From: Betaproteobacteria bacterium HGW-Betaproteobacteria-16 | GTDB taxonomy: Bacteria > Pseudomonadota > Gammaproteobacteria > Burkholderiales > Burkholderiaceae_C | NCBI GenBank assembly: GCA_002840835.1 | Contig: PHCQ01000022.1 | Coordinates: 1-64,000 of the forward strand | Length of the DNA stretch: 64,000 nucleotides | Reading direction: 5' to 3' | Shown here: piece after piece, positions 56,134-64,000 of the stretch | How the letters are laid out: every line of letters starts with the position of its first letter | How positions within the stretch are numbered: the stretch's first letter is position 1 | Program-made: the position numbers and the translations under genes | Notes under the pieces: model-generated | Told to the model about the DNA's origin: nothing | Database searches by the model: none | The model's input: the letters and a program-made list of their open reading frames with translations, nothing else

Positions 56134-59100
56134 TTGACCGAAGTCAGACCCTTGTCCTCCACACCGCTGAACATCGACTTTCCCGAATCCCTGCCAGTCT
56201 CCGGGCGCCGCGAGGAAATCGAGGCCGCCATGCGCGACCACCAGGTGGTCATCGTCTGCGGCGAAACCGGCTCGGGCAAGACCACGCAGTTGCCCAAGAT
56301 CGCCCTGCAGATGGGGCGTGGCAAGCTCAACGCGAAACCCGGCCAGCGCCCGCAGTTGATCGGCCACACTCAGCCGCGCCGCATCGCGGCATCCAGCGTG
56401 GCCAAGCGCATCGCCGAAGAACTGAAGACGCCGCTGGGTGAGGTAGTGGGCTTCAAGGTGCGGTTCCAGGACCGGCTGAGCAAGGACGCTTCGGTCAAGC
56501 TGATGACCGACGGCATCCTGCTCGCAGAAACGCAGACCGACCCTGACCTGCGCGCCTACGACACGATCATCATTGACGAGGCGCACGAACGCAGCCTCAA
56601 CATCGACTTCCTGCTGGGCTATCTGCGCCAGTTGCTGCCGCGCCGGCCCGATCTGAAGGTGGTGGTGACTTCCGCCACCATCGATGCCCAGCGTTTTGCT
56701 GACTACTTCGCATCGAAAAAGGGCCCAGCACCGGTCATTCAGGTGTCGGGCCGTACTTTCCCGGTCGAAGTGCGCTGGCGCCCATTCGAGGAAAGCCGCG
56801 ACTACGACCTGAACAGCGCCATCACCGACGCAGTGGATGAGCTCTGGCGGGGTCCACAGGGAGGTGACATCCTGGTGTTCCTGCCTGGGGAGCGCGAAAT
56901 CCGCGAAGCCACCGACCACCTGCGCAAACACCTCAGCCACATTCCCACACTTCGCAACGCCGAGGTGCTGCCGCTGTTTGCGCGCCTGAGCCAGGCTGAG
57001 CAGGACCGCATTTTCCAGGACCACAGCGGTCGGCGCATCGTGCTCTCGACCAACGTGGCCGAGACCTCGCTCACCGTGCCCGGCATCCGCTACGTGATCG
57101 ATGCCGGCACGGCGCGTGTGAAGCGCTACAGCTTCCGTCAGAAGGTGGAGCAGCTGATGGTGGAGCCGATCAGCCAGGCGGCGGCCAACCAGCGAGCCGG
57201 GCGTTGCGGGCGCGTGGCCGACGGCATCTGCATCCGCCTGTACGACGAGGCCGGCTTCAACGGCCGACCGAAGTTCACCGACCCCGAGATCTTGCGAAGT
57301 TCCCTTGCGGGCGTGATCCTGCGCATGAAGGCGCTGCGCCTGGGTGCGGTGGAAGACTTCGCTTTCATCGAAGCGCCCCAGAAGCGCGCCATCGTGGATG
57401 GCTACCAGTTGCTGTCCGAACTGGGTGCGGTGGACGAGGCCAACGAGCTCACGCGTATCGGCCAGACACTTTCACGCCTGCCGCTGGACCCGAGGGTTGG
57501 CCGCATGATCCTGGAGGCGCAGCAGCGCGGCGCGCTCGACGAGGTGATGGTGATTGCGTCTGCACTGAGTCTGCAGGACGTGCGCGACCGGCCCATGGAC
57601 AAACAAGCCCAGGCCGACCAGGCACATGCCAAGTTCGACGACGAAAAGAGCGAGTTCAGCGGCACGCTCAAGCTCTGGAAGTGGCTGGAGGACACCAAGG
57701 GCGGGCATGGCAAAGACCACAAGCTCAGCCACAGGCAGTATGAGAACCTGTTGCGCGAGAACTTCATCAATGTGCGGCGCGTGCGCGAATGGCGCGACAT
57801 CCACACGCAGTTGCACACAGTGGTGGCCGAGCACAAATGGCAGATCAACATCGTGCCGGCCAGCTACGAGCAGCTGCACCTTTCCATGCTCGCCGGGCTG
57901 CTGGGCAATATCGGCCAGAAGAGCGAATCGGAGGATTGGTACCTGGGTGCACGTGGCATCAAGTTCTACCGTCACCCCGGTGCGAACCTGAGCAAGAAGC
58001 CCGGGCGCTGGATCGTTTGCGCCGAGCTGGTGGAAACCACACGCCTGTTCGGTCGCGGCATTGCTGCGATCGAACCGACCTGGCTGGAACAGGTGGGCGG
58101 CCATCTGATCAAAAAGCAGCTGCTCGACCCGCACTGGGAGAAGAAAGCCGCACGTGTGTCGGCCCTGGAACGCGCCACGCTCTACGGCATCGTGGTCTAC
58201 CACAACCGCCGCACCGACTACGGCCGGGTGGACCCGGCGGGGGCGCGCGAAATCTTCATCCGCGAGGCCCTGGTGGCTGGCGAATGGGACACGCGCCTTC
58301 CGTTCCTGGCGGCGAACCAGAAGCTGGTGAAACAGGTGGCCGAACTGGAGCACAAGTCGCGCCGGCAGGACGTGCTGGTGGACGACGAACTCATATATGC
58401 CTTCTACGATCAGCAACTGCCGGCCGACGTGTGCAATGGCGCGGGATTCGAACGCTGGTACCAGGGTGCGGTCAAGCTCAATCCCAAGCTCCTGCTGCTG
58501 ACCAAAGAAGAGCTGATGCGGCACGAGGCGGCCGGCATCACCACGCAGGCTTTTCCCAAGACACTGCGGCTGGGCGGTGTGGACTGCGCCTGCACGTACC
58601 TGCACGAGCCCGGCGACCCGCGCGATGGCCTGTCGGTCACGGTGCCCATCTTTGCGCTCAACCAGGTGAGCGACGACCGCTGCGACTGGCTGGTGCCAGG
58701 CATGCTCAAGGACAAGGTGCTGGCGCTGCTCAAGACGCTGCACCAGCGCCCTAGGTCGCGCCTGGTCCCGTTGCCGGCCACGGCTGAGCGCTTTGCAACT
58801 GCGCTGAATGAGCCGGCGGTGTTTGGTGCTGGCAACCTGATGGACGCCCTGCTGAAACTGGTGCGCGAAGCCACGCAGCTCGACATCGTGCGCAACGACA
58901 TCAAGGTGGACATGCTGAACGCCCACCACTTCATGCACCTGAGGGTGGTGGACGAACACGGCCGACAACTCGGACAGGGCCGCAACCTGGCCGCACTCAA
59001 GGCGGAACTGGGCAGTCAGGCACGCGGCGCGTTTCAGGCGCTGGCGTCGCTCAAGCTGGATCGCCTGCGCCCGGCCGCGCCCGAGCCCAAGACCGGGCCG

Positions 59101-60045
59101 ACACCCGCCAATGCCGGCAGTGCGCGCCGCGTCGTGGCCGATGCGCCCGCCGCGCCGACCGCCAGCGCCACGCAGCGTCACACCGGCTGGGACTTCGGCG
59201 AACTGCCCGAGTTGATGGAAATCCGCAAGGGCAGTCAGACCCTGATCGGCTTTCCTGCCCTGATGGACCTGGGTGATGCGGTCGGCATCGAGGTGTTTGA
59301 CGAACCCGAAGTGGCCCAGGCCCGCCACCGTGAAGGCCTGCGTCGCCTGTTTGCATTGCAGATCCGCGACGCGCTGAAGTACCTGGAGAAAAACCTGCCC
59401 GGCCTCATGACCATGGCCACGGCCTACATGCAGGTCGGCAAGACGGACAACGGATCGGGCGGCGGTACGCTGGAAGAGCTGCGCAGCCAGATCATTGAAC
59501 TCGCGCTGGACCGCGCCTTTCTGGCCGATCCGCTGCCCACTGACGAGGCTTCCTTCAAAAAGCGGGTGGAAGAGGGCCGGGGTCGCCTCACACTGATTTC
59601 GTCCGAGATCGCCCGCAACGCCGGCCTGATCCTGACCGAGTACGCGGCCGCAGCACGCAAGCTCAAAGACAGCAGGCCGCCTGCCGATGTGGCGACGGAC
59701 ATCGCCCAGCAACTGCAGCGCCTGGTGCCCAAGCGCTTTCTGCTAAGTACGCCGTATGCGCAGTTGCAGCATTTTCCGCGCTACCTCAAGGCCGTTCAGC
59801 TCAGGCTGGACAAGCTTCGTACCGACCCGGCTCGAGACGCCGCCCGCTACGCCGAGCTTCGACCCCAGGAGCAGCGCTTCTGGCGGTTGGTGGCCGAGCG
59901 AAAAGGCGTGCAGGACGCCCGCCTTCAAGAACTCAGGTGGCTGCTGGAAGAACTGCGCGTGAGCTTTTTTGCCCAGGAACTGCGCACACCGCAGCCGGTG
60001 AGCGTGAAGCGCCTGGACAAATGCTGGGCACAACTCGCTTTGTGA
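56134..60045 (+). CDS. hrpA: ATP-dependent RNA helicase HrpA (DEAH box)
   Basis: 1303 aa from TTG 56134; FPESLPVSGRREEIEAAMRDHQVVIVCGETGSGKTTQLPK aligns with the E. coli HrpA motor start, and no ATG is upstream in frame. Motifs: I GETGSGKTTQ, II DEAH (about 149), III SATIDAQRF, V STNVAETSLTVPGIRYVID, VI QRAGRCGR. HA2/OB-fold domains and the long HrpA-specific C-terminus follow. E. coli HrpA rescues stalled ribosomes; family members resolve structured RNA. GATAAT (56112-56117) is a possible -10 box. Confidence 0.94.
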   Translation: MTEVRPLSSTPLNIDFPESLPVSGRREEIEAAMRDHQVVIVCGETGSGKTTQLPKIALQMGRGKLNAKPGQRPQLIGHTQPRRIAASSVAKRIAEELKTPLGEVVGFKVRFQDRLSKDASVKLMTDGILLAETQTDPDLRAYDTIIIDEAHERSLNIDFLLGYLRQLLPRRPDLKVVVTSATIDAQRFADYFASKKGPAPVIQVSGRTFPVEVRWRPFEESRDYDLNSAITDAVDELWRGPQGGDILVFLPGEREIREATDHLRKHLSHIPTLRNAEVLPLFARLSQAEQDRIFQDHSGRRIVLSTNVAETSLTVPGIRYVIDAGTARVKRYSFRQKVEQLMVEPISQAAANQRAGRCGRVADGICIRLYDEAGFNGRPKFTDPEILRSSLAGVILRMKALRLGAVEDFAFIEAPQKRAIVDGYQLLSELGAVDEANELTRIGQTLSRLPLDPRVGRMILEAQQRGALDEVMVIASALSLQDVRDRPMDKQAQADQAHAKFDDEKSEFSGTLKLWKWLEDTKGGHGKDHKLSHRQYENLLRENFINVRRVREWRDIHTQLHTVVAEHKWQINIVPASYEQLHLSMLAGLLGNIGQKSESEDWYLGARGIKFYRHPGANLSKKPGRWIVCAELVETTRLFGRGIAAIEPTWLEQVGGHLIKKQLLDPHWEKKAARVSALERATLYGIVVYHNRRTDYGRVDPAGAREIFIREALVAGEWDTRLPFLAANQKLVKQVAELEHKSRRQDVLVDDELIYAFYDQQLPADVCNGAGFERWYQGAVKLNPKLLLLTKEELMRHEAAGITTQAFPKTLRLGGVDCACTYLHEPGDPRDGLSVTVPIFALNQVSDDRCDWLVPGMLKDKVLALLKTLHQRPRSRLVPLPATAERFATALNEPAVFGAGNLMDALLKLVREATQLDIVRNDIKVDMLNAHHFMHLRVVDEHGRQLGQGRNLAALKAELGSQARGAFQALASLKLDRLRPAAPEPKTGPTPANAGSARRVVADAPAAPTASATQRHTGWDFGELPELMEIRKGSQTLIGFPALMDLGDAVGIEVFDEPEVAQARHREGLRRLFALQIRDALKYLEKNLPGLMTMATAYMQVGKTDNGSGGGTLEELRSQIIELALDRAFLADPLPTDEASFKKRVEEGRGRLTLISSEIARNAGLILTEYAAAARKLKDSRPPADVATDIAQQLQRLVPKRFLLSTPYAQLQHFPRYLKAVQLRLDKLRTDPARDAARYAELRPQEQRFWRLVAERKGVQDARLQELRWLLEELRVSFFAQELRTPQPVSVKRLDKCWAQLAL

Positions 60046-60215
60046 ACGCGGCGCGCCTTCACCCACGCCAGCAACACCGGTAACGTCCAGGCATGCGCCT
60101 TGCTCCCGCCGTTCGTCGGCGGATTGCCTGAGCGGTTGACAGGGCTTTCGCTGTTGCAGTTCACTGTCCGGGAAACTTCCTTGTGGCGGCAACGCCAAAC
60201 CGGTAGGGGCAACAA

Positions 60216-60932
60216 ATGGACAGACGGGAATTTGTTGAGGTTTGCGCTTTGAGCGCATCACCACTGGCTGCTGCGCTCTCGGGCGGCGCATGGGCGAATG
60301 ACGCCATTGCCCAGAGCTACGGACGGGTGCTGCTGGTGGATGAAACCGGCAAACCTCTCAAGACGGCCAGCCTGAAACCCCAGACCAACTACGTCTTTCA
60401 CTACCCCTTCGAAGCGACACCGGTGTTTTTGCTGGACCTGGGCAAGCCGGCAGCGCCGACGGCATTGCAGACAAAAGACAGGACGAGCTACCAATGGCCG
60501 GGAGGCGTTGGCCCGCAGCGCAGCGTGGTGGCCTTTTCCGCCATCTGTGCCCACAAACTGGTGTATCCGACCAAGGAGCTGAGCTTCATCAGTTTCCGCA
60601 AAGGCGCAGCCGTCAACCCGCAAACGCCGAGCAAGGGCAACGATCTCATTCATTGCTGTGCCGACCATAGCCAGTACGATCCGGCGCGTGGGGCCCGTGT
60701 CCTGTCGGGGCCAGCAGAACAACCACTTTGCGCCATCTTGCTGGACCACGATGCCGCTACAGACACCTTGACAGCCACCGGAACGCTGGGCGGTGAGCTG
60801 TTTGACGACTTCTTCAAGAAGTACGACATCAAGCTGAGTCTGGAAGTGGGGCCGAACGCCCGGAAAACCGTGGCCAGTCGCAGCACCGTCAAGGCGCTTG
60901 ATCGCTATTGTCGCAATCCGGTCCGTTGCTGA
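60216..60932 (+). CDS. Tat-exported Rieske-type iron-sulfur protein
   Basis: 238 aa. The N-terminus MDRREFVEVCALSASPLAAALSGGAWA has the R-R-x-F pair of a twin-arginine signal. The two cluster motifs are AICAHKLVYP (C-x-H) and CCADHSQYDP (C-x2-H), which would bind 2Fe-2S, with ARVLSGPAEQPL close to the proline loop. It lacks the usual spacing of cytochrome bc1 Rieske proteins and has no cytochrome b neighbour, so its redox partner is unknown. ATG 60216; convergent with ybdL. Confidence 0.82.
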   Translation: MDRREFVEVCALSASPLAAALSGGAWANDAIAQSYGRVLLVDETGKPLKTASLKPQTNYVFHYPFEATPVFLLDLGKPAAPTALQTKDRTSYQWPGGVGPQRSVVAFSAICAHKLVYPTKELSFISFRKGAAVNPQTPSKGNDLIHCCADHSQYDPARGARVLSGPAEQPLCAILLDHDAATDTLTATGTLGGELFDDFFKKYDIKLSLEVGPNARKTVASRSTVKALDRYCRNPVRC

Positions 60933-60959
60933 CAGTCAGCAGCGTCTTCGGGCACTTGA

Positions 60960-62138
60960 CTACAGTCGACCCAGGCGCTGCAGCGCCTCCAGCAGGGTGT
61001 CGTCCCGTTTGGCAAAACAGAAGCGGACGACCTTCTGGTCAAAACCACTGCCGTAAAAGGCCGACAGCGGTATCGCCGCCACGCCGATTTCCCGTGTCAA
61101 CCACTGGCAGAACTCGCCCTCGGGCAGGTCGCGTTCCGGTACCGCAAGGTTGGCGATGCTCACACACTGGAAGTAGGTGCCTTCACTGGGCAGCAACTTG
61201 AACCGGGTCCTGGCCAGACCCTCACGAAACAGATCGCGCTTGCGCTGGTAAAAGTCTGAGAGACCCAGGTAGGGTGCCGGATTGGCCATGTAGGCTGCCA
61301 GTGCGTGCTGCATGGGCGTGTTGACCGTGAACACATTGAACTGGTGCACTTTGCGGAATTCGGCCATCAAGGGGGCGGGCGCCACCACGGTACCCACCTT
61401 CCACCCGGTCACATGGTAGGTCTTGCCGAAGCTGCTGATCACGAAGGTTCGTGCCGCCAGACCGGGGTAACGGGCTGCACTCTGGTGCTGCAGGCCGTCA
61501 AACACCATGTGCTCGTAGACCTCGTCACTGATGAGCAGCACGTCGGTCGGCGCCAGCAGGCTTTGCAGGCTCTGCATCTCGGCATCCGTCCAGGCGGTTC
61601 CGCTGGGGTTGTGCGGGCTGTTGATGATCAGCGCCCTTGTTCGCGGCGTGATGGCCGCAGCCAGCAGGTCGAAGTCGGGGCGGAACGTGCCGGGTGTCAA
61701 GGGCACCCGCACCACCACGCCACCGGCCAATTCGATGTTGGGCACATAGCTGTCGTAGCAGGGCTCGAGCACGATGACCTCGTCGCCCGGATGCACCACG
61801 GCCAATATGGCCGTGAGAATGGCTTGCGTGGCGCCGGCCGTGACGGTGATTTCGGTGTTCGGGTTCACTGAGAGCCCGTAGAGCGCCTGCATCTTGGCCG
61901 CCATGGCCTCGCGCAGCGCAGGCACCCCTGGCATGGGTGGGTACTGGTTGTGCCCGGCCTGCATGGCCAGGGTCACGGCATCGACCAGCGACGGGTCACA
62001 TTCAAAGTCCGGAAAGCCCTGACCCAGGTTCACCGCCTGGGTTTCGCTGGCCAGGGCCGACATGACGGTGAAGATGGTCGTGCCCACATTGGGCAGGCGG
62101 GAGGTGAGGGCGGGGGTGTGAGGTGAGATCGAGGTCAT
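60960..62138 (-). CDS. ybdL: Methionine aminotransferase (YbdL-type, PLP)
   Basis: 392 aa from ATG 62138 (MTSISPHTPALTSRLPNVGTTIFTVMSALASETQAVNLGQGFPDF). Fold-type I class I/II aminotransferase. PLP lysine in SSFGKTYHVTGWKVGTVVAP; substrate/PLP contacts in INSPHNPSGTAW, LISDEVYEHMVF and VRFCFAKRDDTLLEAL. NLGQGFPDFECDP is typical of YbdL/kynurenine-type aminotransferases preferring methionine or phenylalanine. It follows cysB on the same strand with a dispersed repeat between; a role in methionine salvage is possible. Confidence 0.9.
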   Translation of the reverse strand: MTSISPHTPALTSRLPNVGTTIFTVMSALASETQAVNLGQGFPDFECDPSLVDAVTLAMQAGHNQYPPMPGVPALREAMAAKMQALYGLSVNPNTEITVTAGATQAILTAILAVVHPGDEVIVLEPCYDSYVPNIELAGGVVVRVPLTPGTFRPDFDLLAAAITPRTRALIINSPHNPSGTAWTDAEMQSLQSLLAPTDVLLISDEVYEHMVFDGLQHQSAARYPGLAARTFVISSFGKTYHVTGWKVGTVVAPAPLMAEFRKVHQFNVFTVNTPMQHALAAYMANPAPYLGLSDFYQRKRDLFREGLARTRFKLLPSEGTYFQCVSIANLAVPERDLPEGEFCQWLTREIGVAAIPLSAFYGSGFDQKVVRFCFAKRDDTLLEALQRLGRL

Positions 62139-62182
62139 GTCGTGCTCGGCATGGACGGTGAGGGAGAGGGGGTTTGATCCAG

Positions 62183-62259
62183 AACACCGCGGAACTGGCT
62201 TTGCCAAGCCGCAGGTGTTGCCCCCTGGGGGGTGACGGCCGTCAGGCCGGCGCGGGGGG
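62183..62259. repeat. Dispersed intergenic stem-loop repeat, copy 2
   Basis: Same three-hairpin plan as copy 1 at 46771-46850: AACACC-GCGG-TGGC with partner (62183-62219), CCCCCT/GGGGGG (62221-62232) and CGGCC-GTCA-GGCCG (62236-62249), ending GCGCGGGGG two bases before the cysB stop. Changes against copy 1 keep base pairs (G-C to A-T and C-G to T-A). It lies between cysB and ybdL. Confidence 0.75.
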
Positions 62260-62261
62260 AG

Positions 62262-63206
62262 TCACAACTCATAATCGTCTGGCTTGCCACTCATGGCGCG
62301 AAGGATCTGGTCTCGTGAGAGCCGGTCGCTGAGCAATTCCGCAAATCGCAGGACGAAGTGCCGCAGGTAGGTGCCGCGTTTGAAGGCCACGCGCGCCAGG
62401 TTGTGTCCGAACAACTGGGCGGCGGGCCTGGCCACCAGGTCAGGGGTTTTGTTCTCACCCTGCATGGCCATTTCCGCGACGATACCCACGCCCATGCCCA
62501 GCTTCACATAGGTCTTGATCACATCTGAGTCAATCGCCTCGAGCACGATGTTGGGCTGCAGGTGCCGCAGCGCAAACGCCTGGTCAATGCGGCTGCGACC
62601 GGTGAAGCTGGGGTGGTAGGTGATCAGCGGCACGGTGACCAGATCGTCCAGCGTGATGCGCTCGCGCTCCAGCAGCAGATGGTCGAAGGGCAGCACCAGC
62701 ACGTGCTGCCATTCGTAGCAGGGCAGCGTGATGAGGTCCGGGTAGTTGACCAGCGATTCGGTGGCAACCCCGATTTCGGCCACTTCTTCCATCAGCATCT
62801 TGGCCACCTGGTCAGGCGACCCCTGATGCAGGCTGACGTTCACTTTGGGGTAGGTTTGCCGCAGTTGGGCCACCGGACCTGGCAGCACATAACGCGCCTG
62901 TGTGTGTGTGGTCGCAATCGACAGCGTGCCGCTGTCCTGTGCCGAGTATTGCTCCCCGATGCGCTTGAGGTTGTTGACCTCGCGCAAGATGATGTCAATG
63001 CTCTTGAGCACCTGCACCCCAGGCTCGGTGACCCGTTTGATGCGTTTGCCATGGCGCGCAAAGATGTCGATGCCCAGCTCGTCTTCCAGTTCAATGATGG
63101 CTTTCGAAACACCGGGCTGCGATGTGTGCAGCGCCTTGGCCGCTTCGGTGAGGTTCAGGTTGCGGCGCACTGCCTCCTGCACGAACCGGAACTGATGCAG
63201 GTTCAT
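62262..63206 (-). CDS. cysB: LysR-type regulator CysB
   Basis: 314 aa. N-terminal winged helix MNLHQFRFVQEAVRRNLNLTEAAKALHTSQPGVSKAIIELEDELGIDIFARHGKRI is diagnostic of CysB/Cbl rather than other LysR proteins. The effector domain keeps TTHTQARYVLP and ITYHPSFTGRSRIDQAF. It activates sulfur assimilation genes in response to N-acetylserine. Its ATG overlaps the cbiX stop (ATGA). The likely target, the cys operon, begins at 51.6 kb. Confidence 0.94.
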   Translation of the reverse strand: MNLHQFRFVQEAVRRNLNLTEAAKALHTSQPGVSKAIIELEDELGIDIFARHGKRIKRVTEPGVQVLKSIDIILREVNNLKRIGEQYSAQDSGTLSIATTHTQARYVLPGPVAQLRQTYPKVNVSLHQGSPDQVAKMLMEEVAEIGVATESLVNYPDLITLPCYEWQHVLVLPFDHLLLERERITLDDLVTVPLITYHPSFTGRSRIDQAFALRHLQPNIVLEAIDSDVIKTYVKLGMGVGIVAEMAMQGENKTPDLVARPAAQLFGHNLARVAFKRGTYLRHFVLRFAELLSDRLSRDQILRAMSGKPDDYEL

Positions 63207-63568
63207 GGGATTTGCTCCAGCGCGATGCGGGCCAGAAGCTCGGTGAGTCGGGGGTCTTCACCGGCGGTGGCCAGCTGTTCGAAGTGCACGGAAGGGTACT
63301 TCTGGCCCATGGCGCGCATCAGTTCTGGCAGGTCTTCGCGGGCATGTTTGCCCATGCCGAAAAACAGCGGCAGCACGTGTACGCGGCTCGCCCCCTTGCT
63401 CACCAGCGCGTCGCAGGCGGCGGGAAGGTCAGGTTCGCACAGTTCCAGGTACGCGCAACTCACCGCAACAGAAGGATCACGCTGCGCGATCTGCCGGGCC
63501 ACGGCTTCCACAGGCAGTCGCCATTGCGGGTCTCTGGACCCATGGGCAAAAACAATCACACCAAGCAT
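63203..63568 (-). CDS. CbiX/SirB-type sirohydrochlorin chelatase
   Basis: 121 aa from ATG 63568 (MLGVIVFAHGSRDPQWRLPVEAVARQIAQRD). A single chelatase domain with the metal-binding His in FAHGSRDPQW and a second in VLPLFFGMGKHAREDLPELM; it looks like the short CbiX form. It inserts iron or cobalt into sirohydrochlorin; beside cysB and with a siroheme-dependent CysI in the window, ferrochelation for siroheme is the likely job. It lies 8 bp after lptG and overlaps cysB. Confidence 0.9.
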   Translation of the reverse strand: MLGVIVFAHGSRDPQWRLPVEAVARQIAQRDPSVAVSCAYLELCEPDLPAACDALVSKGASRVHVLPLFFGMGKHAREDLPELMRAMGQKYPSVHFEQLATAGEDPRLTELLARIALEQIP

Positions 63569-63576
63569 GTCAACGC

Positions 63577-64000
63577 CTACCTTCGAAGGACCAGCCAGCC
63601 AAAAGCACCCAAGGAAAAGAAGCTGTAGATCAGTGCGGGCGAAGCCGCAGCCAACCATGGTCGCCACTGGTTGAGGTTGCCGATGTAGCCAAACACGTTG
63701 TTGAGCAGGAAGAAGCTGATGCCGATCATCACGCCGCCAAACACGTAGCCGGTGAGGGCGCCTGAGCGGAAATGCAGGTAGGCGAAGGGCAGGGCGAGCA
63801 CCACCATCACCAGACAGCTCAGGGGATAAAAGACCTTGCGCCAGAACTCGATCTCGTAGCGCTGCGCCGTCTGGTTGTTGGCGTCCAGATGCTGGATGTA
63901 GGCAAACAGATCGGCCGTGCGCATGCGATCCGGTCTGAGCAGGGCGACCGACACCATCTCGGTGCTCAGGCCGCTGGGCCATCGAAAGCGCTCTTGCTCG
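63577..64000 (-). CDS. lptG: LPS export permease LptG, C-terminal part (cut by window)
   Basis: Partial: the frame is open to the window edge and begins EQERFRWPSGLSTEMVSVALLRPDRMRTADLFAYIQHL, so the ORF-track start at 63957 is internal. The last ~135 residues carry the periplasmic beta-jellyroll end and three transmembrane helices (FWRKVFYPLSCLVMVVLALPFAYL, GYVFGGVMIGISFFLLNNVFGYIGNL, PALIYSFFSLGAFGWLVLRR), typical of YjgQ/LptG. With LptF and LptB it extracts LPS from the inner membrane. It is the upstream gene of the cbiX-cysB string. Confidence 0.9.
   Translation of the reverse strand, partial: EQERFRWPSGLSTEMVSVALLRPDRMRTADLFAYIQHLDANNQTAQRYEIEFWRKVFYPLSCLVMVVLALPFAYLHFRSGALTGYVFGGVMIGISFFLLNNVFGYIGNLNQWRPWLAAASPALIYSFFSLGAFGWLVLRR

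Noticed and set aside
57472-59712. 746-codon minus-strand ORF opposite hrpA
   Set aside because: It lies fully antisense to a clearly conserved helicase, its translation is Gln/His/Val/Arg-rich as expected from the reverse of GC-rich coding sequence, and it shows no domain.

Overview
The window looks like a chromosomal segment of a GC-rich betaproteobacterium, most likely family Comamonadaceae (Hydrogenophaga/Acidovorax-like). This is inferred from the family-typical protein sequences, the ilvB-ilvN-ilvC-pssA-leuA order, the dnaX-ybaB-recR block beside a divergent 4.5S RNA, and two kinds of intergenic stem-loop repeat of the type seen in that group. I see no phage, insertion sequence, CRISPR array, plasmid origin or broken gene. 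The genes are core and conserved metabolic genes in short operons, many joined by ATGA or TGATG overlaps.

Layout. 1-3.4 kb: SRP RNA (ffs, minus strand), then dnaX-ybaB-recR. 3.5-8.5 kb: an orphan periplasmic binding protein, mltD-gloB (minus), a methyltransferase and rnhA (plus). 8.7-14.2 kb: a two-gene RND efflux operon and a second orphan binding protein. 14.3-17.6 kb: molybdenum cofactor genes moaA-mobA-moeA (minus). 17.7-19.3 kb: a DUF/COG3687 hydrolase divergent from a TetR regulator. 19.4-22.3 kb: membrane H+-pyrophosphatase hppA divergent from soluble ppa. 22.4-24.7 kb: a five-gene operon of three bactofilins and two single-span membrane proteins. 24.8-31 kb: FemAB-like GNAT protein, nadE, an asparaginase divergent from a P-II gene, LOG-family protein, dgkA and an RDD protein.

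31.3-39.4 kb is a branched-chain amino-acid block: ilvB-ilvN-ilvC, pssA, then a class II 2-isopropylmalate synthase followed at once by a class I 2-isopropylmalate synthase. An unannotated 17-residue leucine-rich leader peptide (with tandem CUA codons) and competing stem-loops precede the first leuA and form a convincing leucine attenuator. 39.5-45.3 kb: S11 peptidase, IclR regulator, the N-degron transferases bpt and aat, a VanZ-like protein, tRNA-Asn, and a ferredoxin reductase/7Fe ferredoxin pair.

45.4-51.6 kb is a complete assimilatory sulfate reduction operon (minus strand: tauE-like, cysI, DUF934, cysH, cysD, cysN) of the APS-reductase type. Its probable regulator cysB and a sirohydrochlorin chelatase lie at 62-63.6 kb. 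51.7-61 kb: a pseudo-receiver-like protein, a stand-alone MnmC oxidoreductase domain, yggX, dsbB, argA, the large helicase hrpA, and a Tat-exported Rieske protein. 61-64 kb: aminotransferase ybdL, cysB, cbiX, and the 3' part of lptG cut by the window edge.

The most interesting signals outside plain genes are the leu attenuator, an A9 slippage site in dnaX placed exactly at the tau/gamma boundary with stops in both other frames, the triple-bactofilin operon, a dispersed repeat with compensatory base changes between its two copies, and several sharp palindromes in divergent intergenic regions. All calls are from reading the sequence; no database search was run.
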